Origin: Aquatica leii | Lineage: Eukaryota; Arthropoda; Insecta; Coleoptera; Lampyridae | NCBI GenBank assembly: GCA_035610365.1 | Contig: CM069432.1 | Location: forward strand, 107,465,529 to 107,529,528 | Reading direction: 5' to 3' | Length of the DNA stretch: 64,000 nt | Part shown: piece after piece, positions 11,974-22,339 of the stretch | How positions within the stretch are numbered: position 1 is the first letter of the stretch | Layout: each line of letters begins with the position of its first letter | The notes under the pieces: generated by a model | Seen by the model: only the letters and a program-made list of their open reading frames with translations | What the model was told of the DNA's origin: nothing | Databases searched by the model: none | Translations under genes and position numbers: made by a program

Positions 11974-11981
11974 TCTGTAAC
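11974..11981. repeat. left 8-bp target-site duplication of the hAT
   Basis: TCTGTAAC immediately before TAGTGTTGCCA; the identical octamer follows the right end at 14380-14387. Uninterrupted copy 3 has GAGCTCTTCAAACC adjoining GGTTACAGAGC here, confirming a single copy at the empty site. Confidence 0.9.
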
Positions 11982-14379
11982 TAGTGTTGCCAACCGTCCC
12001 GTATTTGCCGGGACGTCCTGTATTTTTGATATAAACTTAAATGTCCTGCCGGGACAGACACTGTCCCAGACACTGTCCCGTATTTTAACCGTCTTCGATA
12101 TTATTGCGAAATCGATAGCGCTACATCTGACAAGACATACAATACACGAATACACCCACCTACCGCATGAAAGTATGACTCAGCTCGGCTATCAGTTTAC
12201 CACTGCCATTGAATAATTAGTTATTAATGGTAGGTACTGTCGACTACTCGACTACGTAGTACGGGCCGTTTCCCGCCCTCTGTACTCTACGTTTCTGTTT
12301 ATATTTTGTTTATTGTCTACCTCACTTCCTTTCTAGAATTAGTGTTAGCTAATTGTTTTGCAAAAACCATTGAGTAAACACGTGTTACGTTCGTAATTAT
12401 CTCTAAAACTACCTAAATATAAAATGAGTGATTTTAGTGACAGTGACACAGATAATTTGTGTAAAAGTGATGGAATACCTTCCAAGAAAGCCAAAAGGCT
12501 TACTAAGTATAATGTAAACTGGAAAAATAGTTATTTGTGGTTAAGACAAGTGAAAGAAAACTCGTACAAGGCGTCCTGTCGCCTATGCAATAAAGAGTTC
12601 TCTTGTGGGTATGGTGGCGTTGCAGATATAAAACAACATGCATCTACTAAATCTCACATGGCTATTGTTAGCAGTAGAGCATCGAGTACCTGAACAAAAT
12701 ATTTTATGAAGCCTGAAACATCTGCCTTGGAGACGAATGACAAGATTGCTGCTGGGTAACTGACATCAGTTTATCACACGGTAAAGCATTCTCTTAGTTA
12801 CAGTAGTATGGAGTTTTAGCTGCGGAAGAACAAAAGCGGAAGCTATTGTATGCGAAGTATTGACCAAAGAATCTCTTAAAAATATTTTAAATATCATCCA
12901 AAAAAAAATCTATACTTTTTGATTGCAACAGATGCAAGTAATAAAAAAAACAGAAAAATGTTTCCAATATGCGTACAGATTCTTTGACTATGATACTGGC
13001 ATTGAAAATCGTCTACTGGAATTTGTAGAATGTCCGATGAATGTGCAAATCAAGTATCGAAATGATTAATAGACACATTGGAGAAAAACGGATTGTCTTT
13101 AAATAAAGTTTCCGCATTCGCCGCTGATAACACTAACGTAAACTTCGGCAGAAACCATTCCATTTATACACTGTTGTGAAAATAATAAAATTGTCAAAGC
13201 TGGTTGCCCCGTCCATATTCTTCACAATGCTGCAAAATACAGTACTGATAAATTGGAAGTGGACGTAGAAAGTTTGATACTGAAAATATGTAGTCACTTC
13301 AGTAGATCTGCGAAACGAAGAGCGGACTTAAAACTACAATTTGAAGCGAATGAAATGCAATGGGGAGAGATAATTAAACATGTTGCGACGAGATCTTTAT
13401 CTCTTGGTCCTGCTGTCAAAAGAGTCTTAAAAATATGGCCTGCAATAAAATCGTCTATTAGAGAAGATAATCACATCTGAAGAAGAAGAGAAGAAAACTT
13501 TGGCGTATTTGTCATTCCTTCATAATGTTATGTTTTCAGTAGAAGCAACAATGAAGAAGATTGAATCTGATTCTCTATCAGTTGTTGAAATGCATGCTCA
13601 AATGCACGGGATTCGTGAAAAGATTGAGCAAAGAATAAAAGATAAGTTTTTTGGAAGTCAGGCATGAGAAATAATGGGCGGATTAAGTATTAATGCAAAA
13701 GAATTTATTGAAAACGATTTTCTACAGTTCTACACCAATTTCCTAGGGTATTTATTACCACGATATGATTTCTCAGAAAACAACATCCTTTCCCAGATGT
13801 TATTTTTAAACTTGAAATCACCAATAAATTACGACCATTTCCAAAAGGCTGCGGAACTCTTAAGGATCGATCAGTTGAACATGGACTCCTTATACGAAGA
13901 ATTTCAAATTATTAAAAAAAGCCTGGACATTGCAACGTCTTTTGATGACAAAAGTAAGGGTGCAATTGAGAATTGGATGAAAATCATGGAAGGGTTTTCC
14001 AAGAATGAAATCTCCAACATTTTTCTCATCATATCGTTCATCTTCAGTATCCCGAGCTCCAACTGCTTCGTAGAAAGGGTTTTTTCACAGATGGTATTAA
14101 AGTGGACTGATGTACGAAACAAATGTACCCCTAATTTGATAAAAAGTAAATTAATGATTATTTTTAATTATGATTATAGCTGCATTGATTTTTTTAAACA
14201 TGTAAAATCAAACAGACATGTTAAAACTTACACATTCTTCGTTAAAATATAACAAAAAGCAATAAACCACAACAAATAATTTTGTTTTTCATTTGTACCG
14301 GGTAAAAAAATAAAATCCCGTTTTTTTTGGCCAAATGAGAGTTTGTCCCTTATGGCCTAAAAAAAATCTGGCAACACTA
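11982..14379 (+). mobile_element. hAT DNA transposon, 2.4 kb, inside CAGCTG element copy 1
   Basis: Terminal inverted repeats TAGTGTTGCCA (11982-11992) and TGGCAACACTA at the right end, with perfect 8-bp flanking duplications, the size typical of hAT. Subterminal DNA near both ends is rich in short GGGAC/GTCCC-type inverted units (for example around 12000-12080). It encodes one degraded transposase. Ends are defined to the base because the host repeat is known from other copies. Confidence 0.92.
12424..14252 (+). pseudogene. hAT transposase with N-terminal BED zinc finger
   Basis: The first 89 codons are intact and carry a BED finger: 'YLWLRQVKENSYKASCRLC' then 'KEFSCGYGG' and 'DIKQHASTKSH' (C-x2-C ... 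H-x4/5-H). A stop at 12691-12693 follows. Frame-broken middle readings include 'LIATDASNKKNRKMFPICVQ' and 'KVSAFAADNTNVNFG', the RNase H-like core with acidic residues. Intact-looking segments at 13253-13480 and 13674-14252 follow; the last has the hATC dimerisation motif 'IPSSNCFVERVFSQM' and 'WTDVRNKC'. At least four disabling changes. The terminal repeats in cis are well preserved. Confidence 0.9.
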
Positions 14380-14387
14380 TCTGTAAC
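14380..14387. repeat. right 8-bp target-site duplication of the hAT
   Basis: TCTGTAAC, identical to 11974-11981. Host-element sequence CCAATTGTAAATTTTTATAAATACAG resumes after it. Confidence 0.9.
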
Positions 14388-14454
14388 CCAATTGTAAATT
14401 TTTATAAATACAGTTGTAGGTTTTTTCAGGCGAACATTAAATTTGATTTTTAAA

Positions 14455-15090
14455 ATGCCGGAAAAAAGCTCTAGTGCAATGTTAAATTAATTTGTCAAAT
14501 ACTTTAACGACTTTATAACTAACGGAAGTGTATAGTTTTGCAAGTTTATTGGAAAGTAAATGTAACAGCTACTAAAAAATTTCAAGTGACGCAACATTTG
14601 CTAACTGGAAGACAACATAATTTAAAAAAAATGACAAAGAACAGCAGATGTTGAATTCAAAGTGTGAACCTAAACGAGGATTTAACGAGGATTTTGTAAT
14701 TCTGGTAATATACCATACGCCAAATTAAGAATTGAATTTTTAAAAATATTTTTAGACAAATTTACCAAACAAAATATACTGAAGTAGTCAACGTTGCGAA
14801 AAAGAGTTCAGAACAAACTGATTTGGGTATCATTAGATGAAACAACAAACACGGCGAAATATTGCAATTTTTTTGTTTAGTGCTTTAGGTGTGGAAAAAG
14901 AAATAAACAAATAGTATTTACTAACAATAAATGTATTAGAAAAAATAAATGATTTAACAATTGCTATATTTTTTAACGATACATTCAGTTTCTTGTGGCT
15001 GACAGGAATTTGCTACCAAAAAGTGTTGGTAGTTTTCAGCAATGCTGCATCATATATTAGTAATTATAAACAATTCTGTTAGAATTATAT
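14455..15090 (+). pseudogene. second hAT-like transposase remnant, N-terminal half
   Basis: An ATG at 14455 starts 'MPEKSSSAMLN' and, through stops and one frameshift, gives 'FVKYFNDFITNGSV', 'FCKF', 'ATKKFQVTQHLLTGRQHNL' (a finger-like C...C...H...H spacing), 'KIFLDKFTKQNIL', 'STLRKRV', 'LIWVSLDETTNTAKY', 'INDLTIAIFFND' and 'VLVVFSNAASYI'. The order and spacing match the CGBP1-like hAT transposases common in arthropods, with the 'SLDETT' and 'SNAA' positions in the core. The C-terminal hATC domain is missing. No TIR seen. Confidence 0.65.
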
Positions 15091-15887
15091 ATTTAGCATG
15101 TGAATAAATTTTATGTATGTTATCATATCTTTAACTCAGATAAAATGGTTTTTTAAAGTGCATATTTAATTGCATATTTTTAATGTTTTGTCGCATATTT
15201 GCATACGTACATTGAAGTATTTCAGTGCATAATTATTCGAAGCCTAATAATTACACACAAATTGCAGAGAGCCAATAAGCAGACGAGTTACAACAAACCA
15301 TAAATAACTGAGATATGAGCCTCAACGTTTATAATCCAAAACTATATTTGAGACATTAAATAACATGTTTCATCCAGGTAGTAGAAACTAGTTTTGAACA
15401 GATTCGTCTGGTCTGAAGCAAGAAATGATATCGCCTAATAGACGAAAGAATTTATAATTAACATTAAGTGCCATACTAAAAATGTGCACACGTCTACTAT
15501 GACAGAATAGTAAATACATATTGACGATAACAAGTAATTCTAATATAAAAAAACTACATCATAGACGGTAGCAAAGTCAATTTTAATTTATGAGATTTTA
15601 AAACATATCTCTATATAAAATTACATCAGATCAAAAAATAAATGTAACAATAAACATTTTTTGTATATAAACAATAATAAATAGTAAAAACGATGAATGG
15701 AGTAAAGTTTGAAAGTGAATTGTTTCAAATCATCAAAATGACGATGCTGATAAAAAATGTCACTACACATTAAAAACATTAATTACGTGCACTAACAATG
15801 TCCAGTTGATAGATATGTTACCAACAGTTTTTTCTAACCGCAAGAAACTTTTATAAGCGAAAAATAAAATGTTCATAAAAAGAATTA
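15091..15887. other. AT-rich spacer, no gene recognised
   Basis: No coding similarity, tandem array or terminal repeat identified between the second hAT remnant and CAGCTG element copy 2. Confidence 0.4.
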
Positions 15888-17115
15888 CAGCTGTATTCAT
15901 AAAAATTTTCAATTGGTTTACAGAGCCTTCAAACCTATTTTAGCATAAACGTCAAAAAACACTATTTCTAACGCGTTTTAGCTTAACAAACCTTTTGTAA
16001 CAGTGTTGTAACTTAGCAATATTTAAAACAGGACTGACTCTTCTTTAAACCTATTTTAACTTAAAAAATTTTGTATAATCAGATTTTTTGAAGTGGAAAA
16101 ATGTATTTAAAAGAAATTTAATTTGTTTCTGTATTTAATTTAACATGAATGCAATAGATGATATTAATAATTAATGTAAGTAATATTATTCGCGACATCG
16201 ACTGTGCTTGCAAGTGAATTTTGTCATTTTGGCAGTGTTACAATTCTTGATACTTTTTGGCAACACGTCTTCATAGTTTTACTTATTTTAATTCTTTTTT
16301 AATTAAGTTTATTGTTTGTATTATTCTAATGCTTTTCTTAAAATGTACCTAAGTTAGATGTTTTACGTCAAGCGATATGTTTTACTGCACATTGATCTGT
16401 GTCATACGATCGGAAAGAGAAGTGTACAGATTTCTTTTAGGTATAAAATGTAATGCATATAATCCATTGATTTAAATAATTTTTTATTTAGCATTTTTAA
16501 AAAATAAGCAGTTTACATTCAAGAAAGATGCATTTTATCCAATACCAAACTTCTCTCCATATAGTGCTGTTATTACTGCATCGTCCGTAATTTTTTTTTA
16601 CATTTACAAATTTGCTTAATATTACTGCTAACGTTTTAAAAAAGTTATTCGAATTGTAATTAATCACACCAGACTTGCAACATTTTCTTACCAACAAACT
16701 ATGTCAGCATTTTCTTTTGCTTGTTGTGTCAGTATTTTTGTTTTCAATTATCCCTACCCTTTCTTGCACTCATTTTTGAAGTAGATGCTAAAAACACTAA
16801 ATAAGTTATTTTGAACACATTCAAATTGATACAAACCTTATCTTCTACAATCTAATTTCCACTTATTGTTTTCTTTTTAGTATCTGTCATTATTAATTAT
16901 TATGATAATTATTACCTGACAGACATAACTAATAAACGCAAAAAGTAGTTCAAATGTATCGACGTTACCAACGCAACTACATTAAATTTACATAAATTGG
17001 TATTTTAACTCTATTTTGAGTACCGAGGGTTTACGAACCGTTTATGAATGAACGAAAGTTAAAACCTTCTGTAAGCCTTAAAACACATTTTAACTAAAAC
17101 AAGTTTAAAGCGTAT
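15888..17115 (+). mobile_element. CAGCTG-ended DNA element, copy 2, right end eroded
   Basis: Starts CAGCTGTATTCATAAAAAT and stays co-linear with copy 3 for about 1.2 kb. The last ~20 bases, which should give ATGAATACAGCTG, are replaced by an A-rich run near 17115. The minus strand holds a 66-codon frame (16497-16697) related to one in copy 3 around 'SKFVNVKK' and 'WREV', so the family may descend from a coding element. Confidence 0.8.
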
Positions 17116-17238
17116 TTAAAAAAAAAGTATGATTCAAGTTTGATTCTGGATGGATCAATCAAGTAATATGGTGCTAAACGGGGTGAATAGGATCACTTTT
17201 GAATTTTAGAACTGTGTAACACCACAAGTAAAGGCTAA

Positions 17239-18509
17239 CAGCTGTATTCATAAAAATTTACAATTGGGTTACAGAGCTCTTCAAACCTATTTTAGCATAA
17301 ATGTCAAAAAACACTATTCATAAACGCGTTTTAGCTTAACAAACCTTTTGTAACAGTGTTGTAACTTAGCAATATTTAAAATAGGACCTACCCTTCTTTA
17401 AACCTATTTGAACTTAAAAATTGTGTATAATCAGATTTTTTGAAGTGAAAAAATTTATTTAAAAGAAATTTAATTTGTTTCTGTATTTAATTTAACACTG
17501 ATGCAATAGATGATCTTAATATCTATCAATATTGTAAATGATATAATTCGCGACTTCGACTGAACTTTCAAGTGAATTTTGTCATCTTGGCGGTGCTACA
17601 AATCTTGCTACTTTTTGGCAACACGTCTTCATAGTTTTACTTATTCTAATTCTTTTGTAATCAAATTTATTGTTTGTATTCTCCTAATTTTTTTCTCAAA
17701 ATGTAGCTAAGTTAAACATTATTTACGTCAAGCGATATGTTTTACTGCCCATTGGTCTGTGCCATACGATCGGAAAGAGGGTTTTGATTTCTTTTAGGTA
17801 TAAAATGTAATTCACATAATTAATTGATTTAAATAATTTTTTATTTAGCATTTTAAAAAAAATAAGCGGTTTACTTTGAAGAAAGATGTATTTTATGCAA
17901 TAACAAACTTCTCTCCATAGTGCCGTTATTACTGCATCGTCCGTTTTTTTTACATTTACAAATTTACTTAATATAATTACTGCTACTAATGTTGTTAAAC
18001 AGTTATTCAAAAATCGAATTGTAATTAATCACACCAGACTTGCAAAATTATCTACCCAACAAACTATGTCAGCATTTTCTTTTGCTTGTTGGCGTCAGTA
18101 ATTTTGTTTTCAATTATCCAGACCCTTCCTTGCACCCATTCTTGAAATTGATGCTAAAAAAAACTAAATACGTTATTTTGAACACATTCAAATTGATACA
18201 AACCTTATCTTCTACAAGCTAATTTCCACTTCGTGTTTTCTTTTTACTATCTGTCATTATTAATTACTACACTACCATAATTATTACTTGACAGATAACT
18301 AATAAACGCAAAAAATAGTTCTGTTTTGACGTTACCAACGCGACTACATTAAATTTACTGAAATCGGTATTTTAACTCTATTTTGAGTACCGAGAGTTTA
18401 CGAACCGTTTATGAATGAATGAAAGTTAAAACGTTCTGTAAGGCTTAAAACACGTTTTAAATAATACAAGTTTAAAAAGTATTTTTGAATATTTTTATGA
18501 ATACAGCTG
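17239..18509 (+). mobile_element. CAGCTG-ended DNA element, copy 3, complete (1271 bp)
   Basis: Both ends are present: CAGCTGTATTCATAAAAAT at the left and ATTTTTATGAATACAGCTG at the right, a perfect 19-bp inverted repeat. Flanks are CTAA and ATAG, so no clear duplication. A minus-strand 95-codon frame (17723-18010) includes 'SKFVNVKKTDDAVITALWRE' and is partly shared with copy 2, but I recognise no domain. This copy is the best reference for the family. Confidence 0.85.
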
Positions 18510-19070
18510 ATAGAATTTTGATATACATACCAAAACATGTGTTTACCTGGGCTATTCATTTTCAATGCCACTTTTATTTTATGCCAAGTCGTTTGCCATA
18601 TATAAATTTTGTTATTCTCTCATCCTATTCACCTGCCATTGGTGAATAGAGTCGTCCATGTTTTTACTGTGTTCAATCGAATTTAACCTCCTTTGGGTTG
18701 AATAAGATTTTTATAGGAATGTGTATTTCTTCAATTATCAATACAAAACGTTTTTTTAAATTATCTAAGTATCATTATATTTAAAAATACAAATATTTAT
18801 TGTTATAATTACATATTCAACCACTATTATCAACCACTCTATTTGAATGGTTTGTTGTATTCATATAAATTAGTTTTAAATCCAAGTAGACCACTTCCAT
18901 ATTTTTCGGGAGCTTATAGTTTTTCTATAATTTGTTGAAATGTAAAATTATATTCCTTCTTTACATCTGGAAATGTATACACGTATCCAGAATAGTCTCT
19001 AGCTATTTATTTTAAATTATAAAACTTGTGTTATAAAAAATTTATTGAAGGACCTGGATGTACTATACCC
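18510..19070. other. AT-rich spacer, no gene recognised
   Basis: Nothing recognised. The two copies of a 'CCTATTCACCTGCCATTGGTGAATAG'-like short palindrome near 18625-18650 are the only visible structure. Confidence 0.4.
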
Positions 19071-19074
19071 ATTC

Positions 19075-19930
19075 TCTTTAGCGGTGTGAGGTAAATTTAT
19101 AAGAAGCCAGTCTTCAATATTGATGTTGTCCTTATTGATAGAAAGCAAGATATTAGAGTTAATTGGCGACGACTGAGAAAACTCTTAATCTTCACGATCT
19201 TTGTTTTTTTCTTTATATTCAGACATAGAATCCATATCTAAATTTGAATCTTGAATGGTAAAGTGTTGGGTACTTTCATCAATGTCGTCAATTGTCACAC
19301 CTCTACCAAAAGGAACGTTAATTTTTTGTTTTCGCTGTGTAGGCTTGTTCTCATCATATCTCATAGACTTTAAAACGGAGTTGTTAATGTCATCTTCCTT
19401 TCATTTACTGGATCTTGCACAAGTAGCATCTGTTGACTTCAATAGCTTTAAGCAGCTTTTTTAATAAACTGGGAAAGACATTTTTGAATACCGGCCTCTT
19501 TTCTTCCTGGTCCCTTTATACAGTTCTACTAGTTTTCTCCATTTCTTCAATGGGTTGAAAAAAGCTACGCCTAATAGTTGCGTCAAATGCGTGGAGTTGG
19601 CCGGTAAAAATATAAAACAAATATTGTTCTCGGAGCGCTCTTTTATTGCTTACACTAAAAAGTGAAACGTTAAATTGTCACCTATTAATATCTTCTTGCC
19701 GGGTAACTTTTTCAAATATGGAATGACAATTAAATGCATTCCGTCTTCGAAGCAATAACTATTGAACCATCCCGATTTGTTGCAATTATACTTAGTACGG
19801 AGTAGTTCTCCAGTTGTCCAAGAGTCATACATGTTTAAGGCTTTGTGCACTCCATAACATAGCAGTAATAATCCACTACCGAAAACAGCAAACATGATTG
19901 AGGTGTAATAGTGAAGGCTTCCACGGCCGG
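19075..19930 (-). pseudogene. pogo/jerky-like (DDE_1) transposase, C-terminal part
   Basis: Minus-strand reading from 19920: 'YYTSIMFAVFGSGLLL', 'YGVHKALNMYDSW', 'TKYNCNKSGWFNSYCFED', 'PYLKKLPGKKILIGDNL' (second catalytic Asp in GDN, near 19680). After a stop the reading continues 'FYIFTGQLHAFDATIRRSFF' (third acidic position) and 'KNVFPSLLKKLLKAI', then an acidic tail ending 'NINIEDWLLINLPHTAKENG'. The order matches pogo-family DDE_1 transposases. The N-terminal HTH/CENPB region and first Asp are absent; the reading is cut upstream by a PLE tail at about 19945. Confidence 0.8.
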
Positions 19931-19944
19931 AATCTATACTAACA

Positions 19945-20236
19945 TTAGAATGTCTTCCGGGTTTGGACCGTGTCATAGTTGCAACCGAAGCTGCCAACGT
20001 TTCGCCCACTTTCGTAAGGGGCTTCATCAGGGCGTGAGATAAATCGCAAAACTCAAACAGCAATCGAAATCTAACTAAGAACTTCTCAAAAGTTAGGTTA
20101 TCCACTTGTAAAACATTCCATAACCTAAACTATGAAAAGGTAAGAAAGAAAACGATAACCTGAAAAAGCAAACGAAAATCTAACAAACCACTACCGAGTT
20201 AGGTAATCAACTTGTGAACCAAGCCAGATTCTAAAC
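19945..20236 (-). mobile_element. PLE 3' tail only, same family as PLE-3
   Basis: About 290 bases match 26405-26691 in reverse orientation, from GGCTTG-TTCACAAGTTGATTA to CCCGGAAGACATTCT. Only the 3' untranslated part is present, so it is a severely 5'-truncated insertion. It lies between the LINE half at 20237 and the pogo remnant, and reads through into the latter as a fused 151-codon frame that is not a real gene. Confidence 0.85.
19992..20036 (-). ncRNA. hammerhead ribozyme motif, PLE tail copy
   Basis: On the minus strand: GCC, CTGATGA (20030-20024), one extra A, helix II GCCC/GGGC closing a loop containing TTACGAAA, then GAAACGTT and GGC. GCC/GGC forms the inner part of stem I. Every conserved core base is present. 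Stem III is only the AACGTT palindrome, so cleavage probably needs a dimer or tandem copy. Confidence 0.8.
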
Positions 20237-20904
20237 TCCGTAGAAGTGATTCTTCTTATCTATATTGTACTTTCTTATATTTATTTTCATGTTTCTCATT
20301 TCTTTTTCTATTTTTGCAGTATATTTATTTGCTACTTCATCTTCTTGCAGCTTGTATGTTTTCATTTTTATCTTCGTTTGTGAGTTTCTTTTTGTGCACT
20401 TTTTGTTTTCCTTAGTTTCCGTTACTATCTTCGTTTTTGATACTACCAGGGAATGATCAGTATATATTTCGGCGCCTCTTCTTACTCTTGTGTCTTTTAT
20501 ATCTTTTCTATATTGTTTATTTATTATTACGTAGTCAATAATCGATTTTTCTTTTTTGCTCACTACTTCTCTAGTATATTTATGGATGTCTTTGTGCTTG
20601 AGAAAGGATCCTTCCGTTTTTTCCTATTAATTATGCATCCCACTCTCCCTCTTGCTCTCTGGTTGTGTTTAACTCCCGCGTATACTAGTAAATTTCCGCT
20701 AGGTAGAATTATTTCTCCTTTACCTTTCTTTTTAGTTTTTGTTATTCCTAGAATATGTAGTTTTGCTTTGTTAAATTCTTTGTGCAATTCGTACACTTTT
20801 CCTGCTAAACCTTTTATGTTCCAAGTTCCTATTTTCCATCCATTCCTTATCTCTACCTTATTCGTTGCCTTGTTTGTTGTCTCATTAGACCGTCCAGTTT
20901 TCAT
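20237..20904 (-). pseudogene. LINE ORF2 apurinic-like endonuclease domain
   Basis: Starts 'NGWKIGTWNIKGLAGKVYEL', then 'AKLHILGITKTKKKGKGEI' (TKTK in place of the usual TET), 'LLVYAGVKHNQRARGRVGCI', a frame change near 20563, and 'SIIDYVIINKQYRKDI' followed by 'VRRGAEIYTDHSLVV' with the C-terminal DH pair. This is the exonuclease-endonuclease-phosphatase fold of LINE endonucleases. The glutamate of the ET motif is altered and most of the centre is missing between 20563 and 20580. Inactive. Confidence 0.8.
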
Positions 20905-21136
20905 ATTTTCTGTATTTAGTTTTTCTCTAAGCCGTACGCGTTATTTTTCTTATTTGTTCTTCAAAGTTTTTACCTTCCGGGGACCTTTCTGGTACTTTTC
21001 TCTTGTAATTTGTGTTTTGACTCCATGTGTTTGTTTCTTGGTTTTCCTGTTGTGCCTGCCTTATTGTAAATTTTTAGTTTGTCGTAGATTAAATATGCTG
21101 TTTGTCCTTTTTCTCTAGCTTCTTTTAGTAGTGGTA

Positions 21137-21616
21137 TTAATTTTTTTTTCTTCTTGCACCTTTTTTGTGTAGTCTTCGTCTATCCAAATATCTGATCCTT
21201 TTAAATTTTTTGCGCTGCTTAAAATCTTTTTTTTTTGCACTCGTCTTTATTAATTTAATTAATATTGGTCTTGTTTTTCCTTCAGTAGGTTTTCCTAGCC
21301 TTTTTGCTTCGTCGATCTCCATCTTTTTATCTAGGCTAATTCATATCTTGTCAATTACTATACAAACTTTTTCTCTAGTTACTTCTTCACACTCGTTTAT
21401 ATCCTCTTTGATACCTTTTATTATGAAATTTTTTCCTCTTATTTTTCTTTCCAGCATTTCTATTCTTTCGTTTTGCTCGGCCACTTTTTTTGTAAGTTTT
21501 GTGTTTTCCTCTTTAACTTGGTTTATTTCTTGTATTAACTTGTCCAGTTTTTCGTTTGTTTGCTTCGTGTTATTGTTTATAGATGCGAACATTTCTTTAA
21601 TTCTTTCCATGTCCAT
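21137..21616 (-). pseudogene. LINE ORF1 protein, coiled coil plus basic domain
   Basis: ATG at 21616 starts 'MDMERIKEMFASINNNTKQ'. Residues 10-60 form a heptad-rich coiled coil ('KLDKLIQEINQVKEENTKL', 'KVAEQNERIEMLERKIRG'), then 'NFIIKGIKEDINECEE', as in the RRM-like domain of ORF1p. A stop near 21340 splits it; the reading continues 'EIDEAKRLGKPTEGKTRP', 'ILIKLIKTSAKKKDFKQ' and a Lys/Arg-rich tail. ORF1p binds RNA and trimerises in related LINEs. Confidence 0.75.
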
Positions 21617-21650
21617 TTCGATATTAGTTGTGTTTTAGGTTTTTATATAA

Positions 21651-22155
21651 ACAAATTTTAGTAGTTTGTATTTTTACTAACTCTGCTGTTGTATATTTAC
21701 AATGAGATGTTAAATTACGTATTTTTATAGATGTCGGTTATTGTTCTTTTAATTTAATTGATAACGTATTTTAATGATATATTTTATTAAATTATAGTGT
21801 TTGTGTCGCTAACCTTAAGTTATCCGTTATCGAGCGTCCTTGCCTTCGCGTATGTTGTGATTACGCACTTTCTTATTTTGTTGTAACTGTTATATTTATT
21901 TACTATAAAACCTTTTATGTACTTAATTATTCACGTTTGATTTATTGTTTGTTTCCACTACTTTTGAAAAACTTTGTATTAAAATTTTTCAAATTATGTT
22001 GAAATAAAGCCTGTATACAGGTGTTTTATCGCCAACGCTTTAATTCACGTCTAACTTTGACCACTTAAAATTTGTGTCATGGAATTAACTTTAAATTTTA
22101 AATCAAATATCTAATACCTAATCTGTTAATTTTAGAAAAAAAAATTATTTATTTT
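21651..22155. other. LINE 5' flank and AT-rich spacer
   Basis: The part next to 21650 may be LINE 5'UTR. Nothing else recognised. Confidence 0.35.
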
Positions 22156-22159
22156 ATTG

Positions 22160-22335
22160 GAATAAATTGTTAGGAAAAATTAACTCTATAAGAAACTGTA
22201 AAAAAAACTCGAATAATTTGCATACGTACAAAATTATATTTAAAAAAAAATGGCGGATACACCCACCCCCGGTTTCTTTATCAGACCCATCTTTTGATAG
22301 AACCGAGAGAATATGAAATGAACTAGGGTTTTTGG
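22160..22335 (-). repeat. dispersed repeat, copy A
   Basis: On the minus strand: TTTCATATTCTCTCGGTTCT, ATCAAAAGATGGGTCTGAT, AAAGAAACCGGGGGTGGGTG, TATCCGCCATT, and further to CAGTTTCTTATAGAG. The same order occurs at 44575-44770 (copy B), and the first half at 45015-45102 (copy C), where copia interrupts it. Coding content none. Confidence 0.8.
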
Positions 22336-22339
22336 TTCG

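Larger units (their letters stand above)
10860..14416 (-). mobile_element. CAGCTG-ended DNA element, copy 1, split by a hAT
   Basis: Begins CAGCTGTATTCATAAAAAT and runs to 11981, is interrupted by the hAT at 11982-14379, and resumes at 14388 to end ATAAATACAGTTG at 14416. Without the hAT it is about 1.15 kb. Copies 2 and 3 (15888 and 17239) carry the same sequence in the opposite orientation. TAG flanks both ends here (10857-10859 and 14417-14419), a possible 3-bp target duplication not confirmed in copy 3. I see no transposase. Non-autonomous DNA transposon is my inference. Confidence 0.75.
20237..21650 (-). mobile_element. 5' half of a non-LTR retrotransposon (LINE)
   Basis: Minus strand. 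ORF1 and the apurinic endonuclease are present but no RT. The sequence stops at 20236, where a PLE tail begins. LINE copies usually lose their 5' end, so keeping only the 5' half points to a later deletion or rearrangement. Clade is not certain. Confidence 0.75.

Noticed and set aside
19650-20105. 151-codon minus-strand frame as one gene
   Set aside because: Its first third is the hammerhead-bearing PLE tail and the rest is a pogo transposase, joined by insertion.
20453-21638. Long plus-strand open frames (221 and 157 codons) with hydrophobic, Phe/Ser-rich sequence
   Set aside because: They are antisense shadows of the A-rich minus-strand LINE ORF1 and endonuclease.
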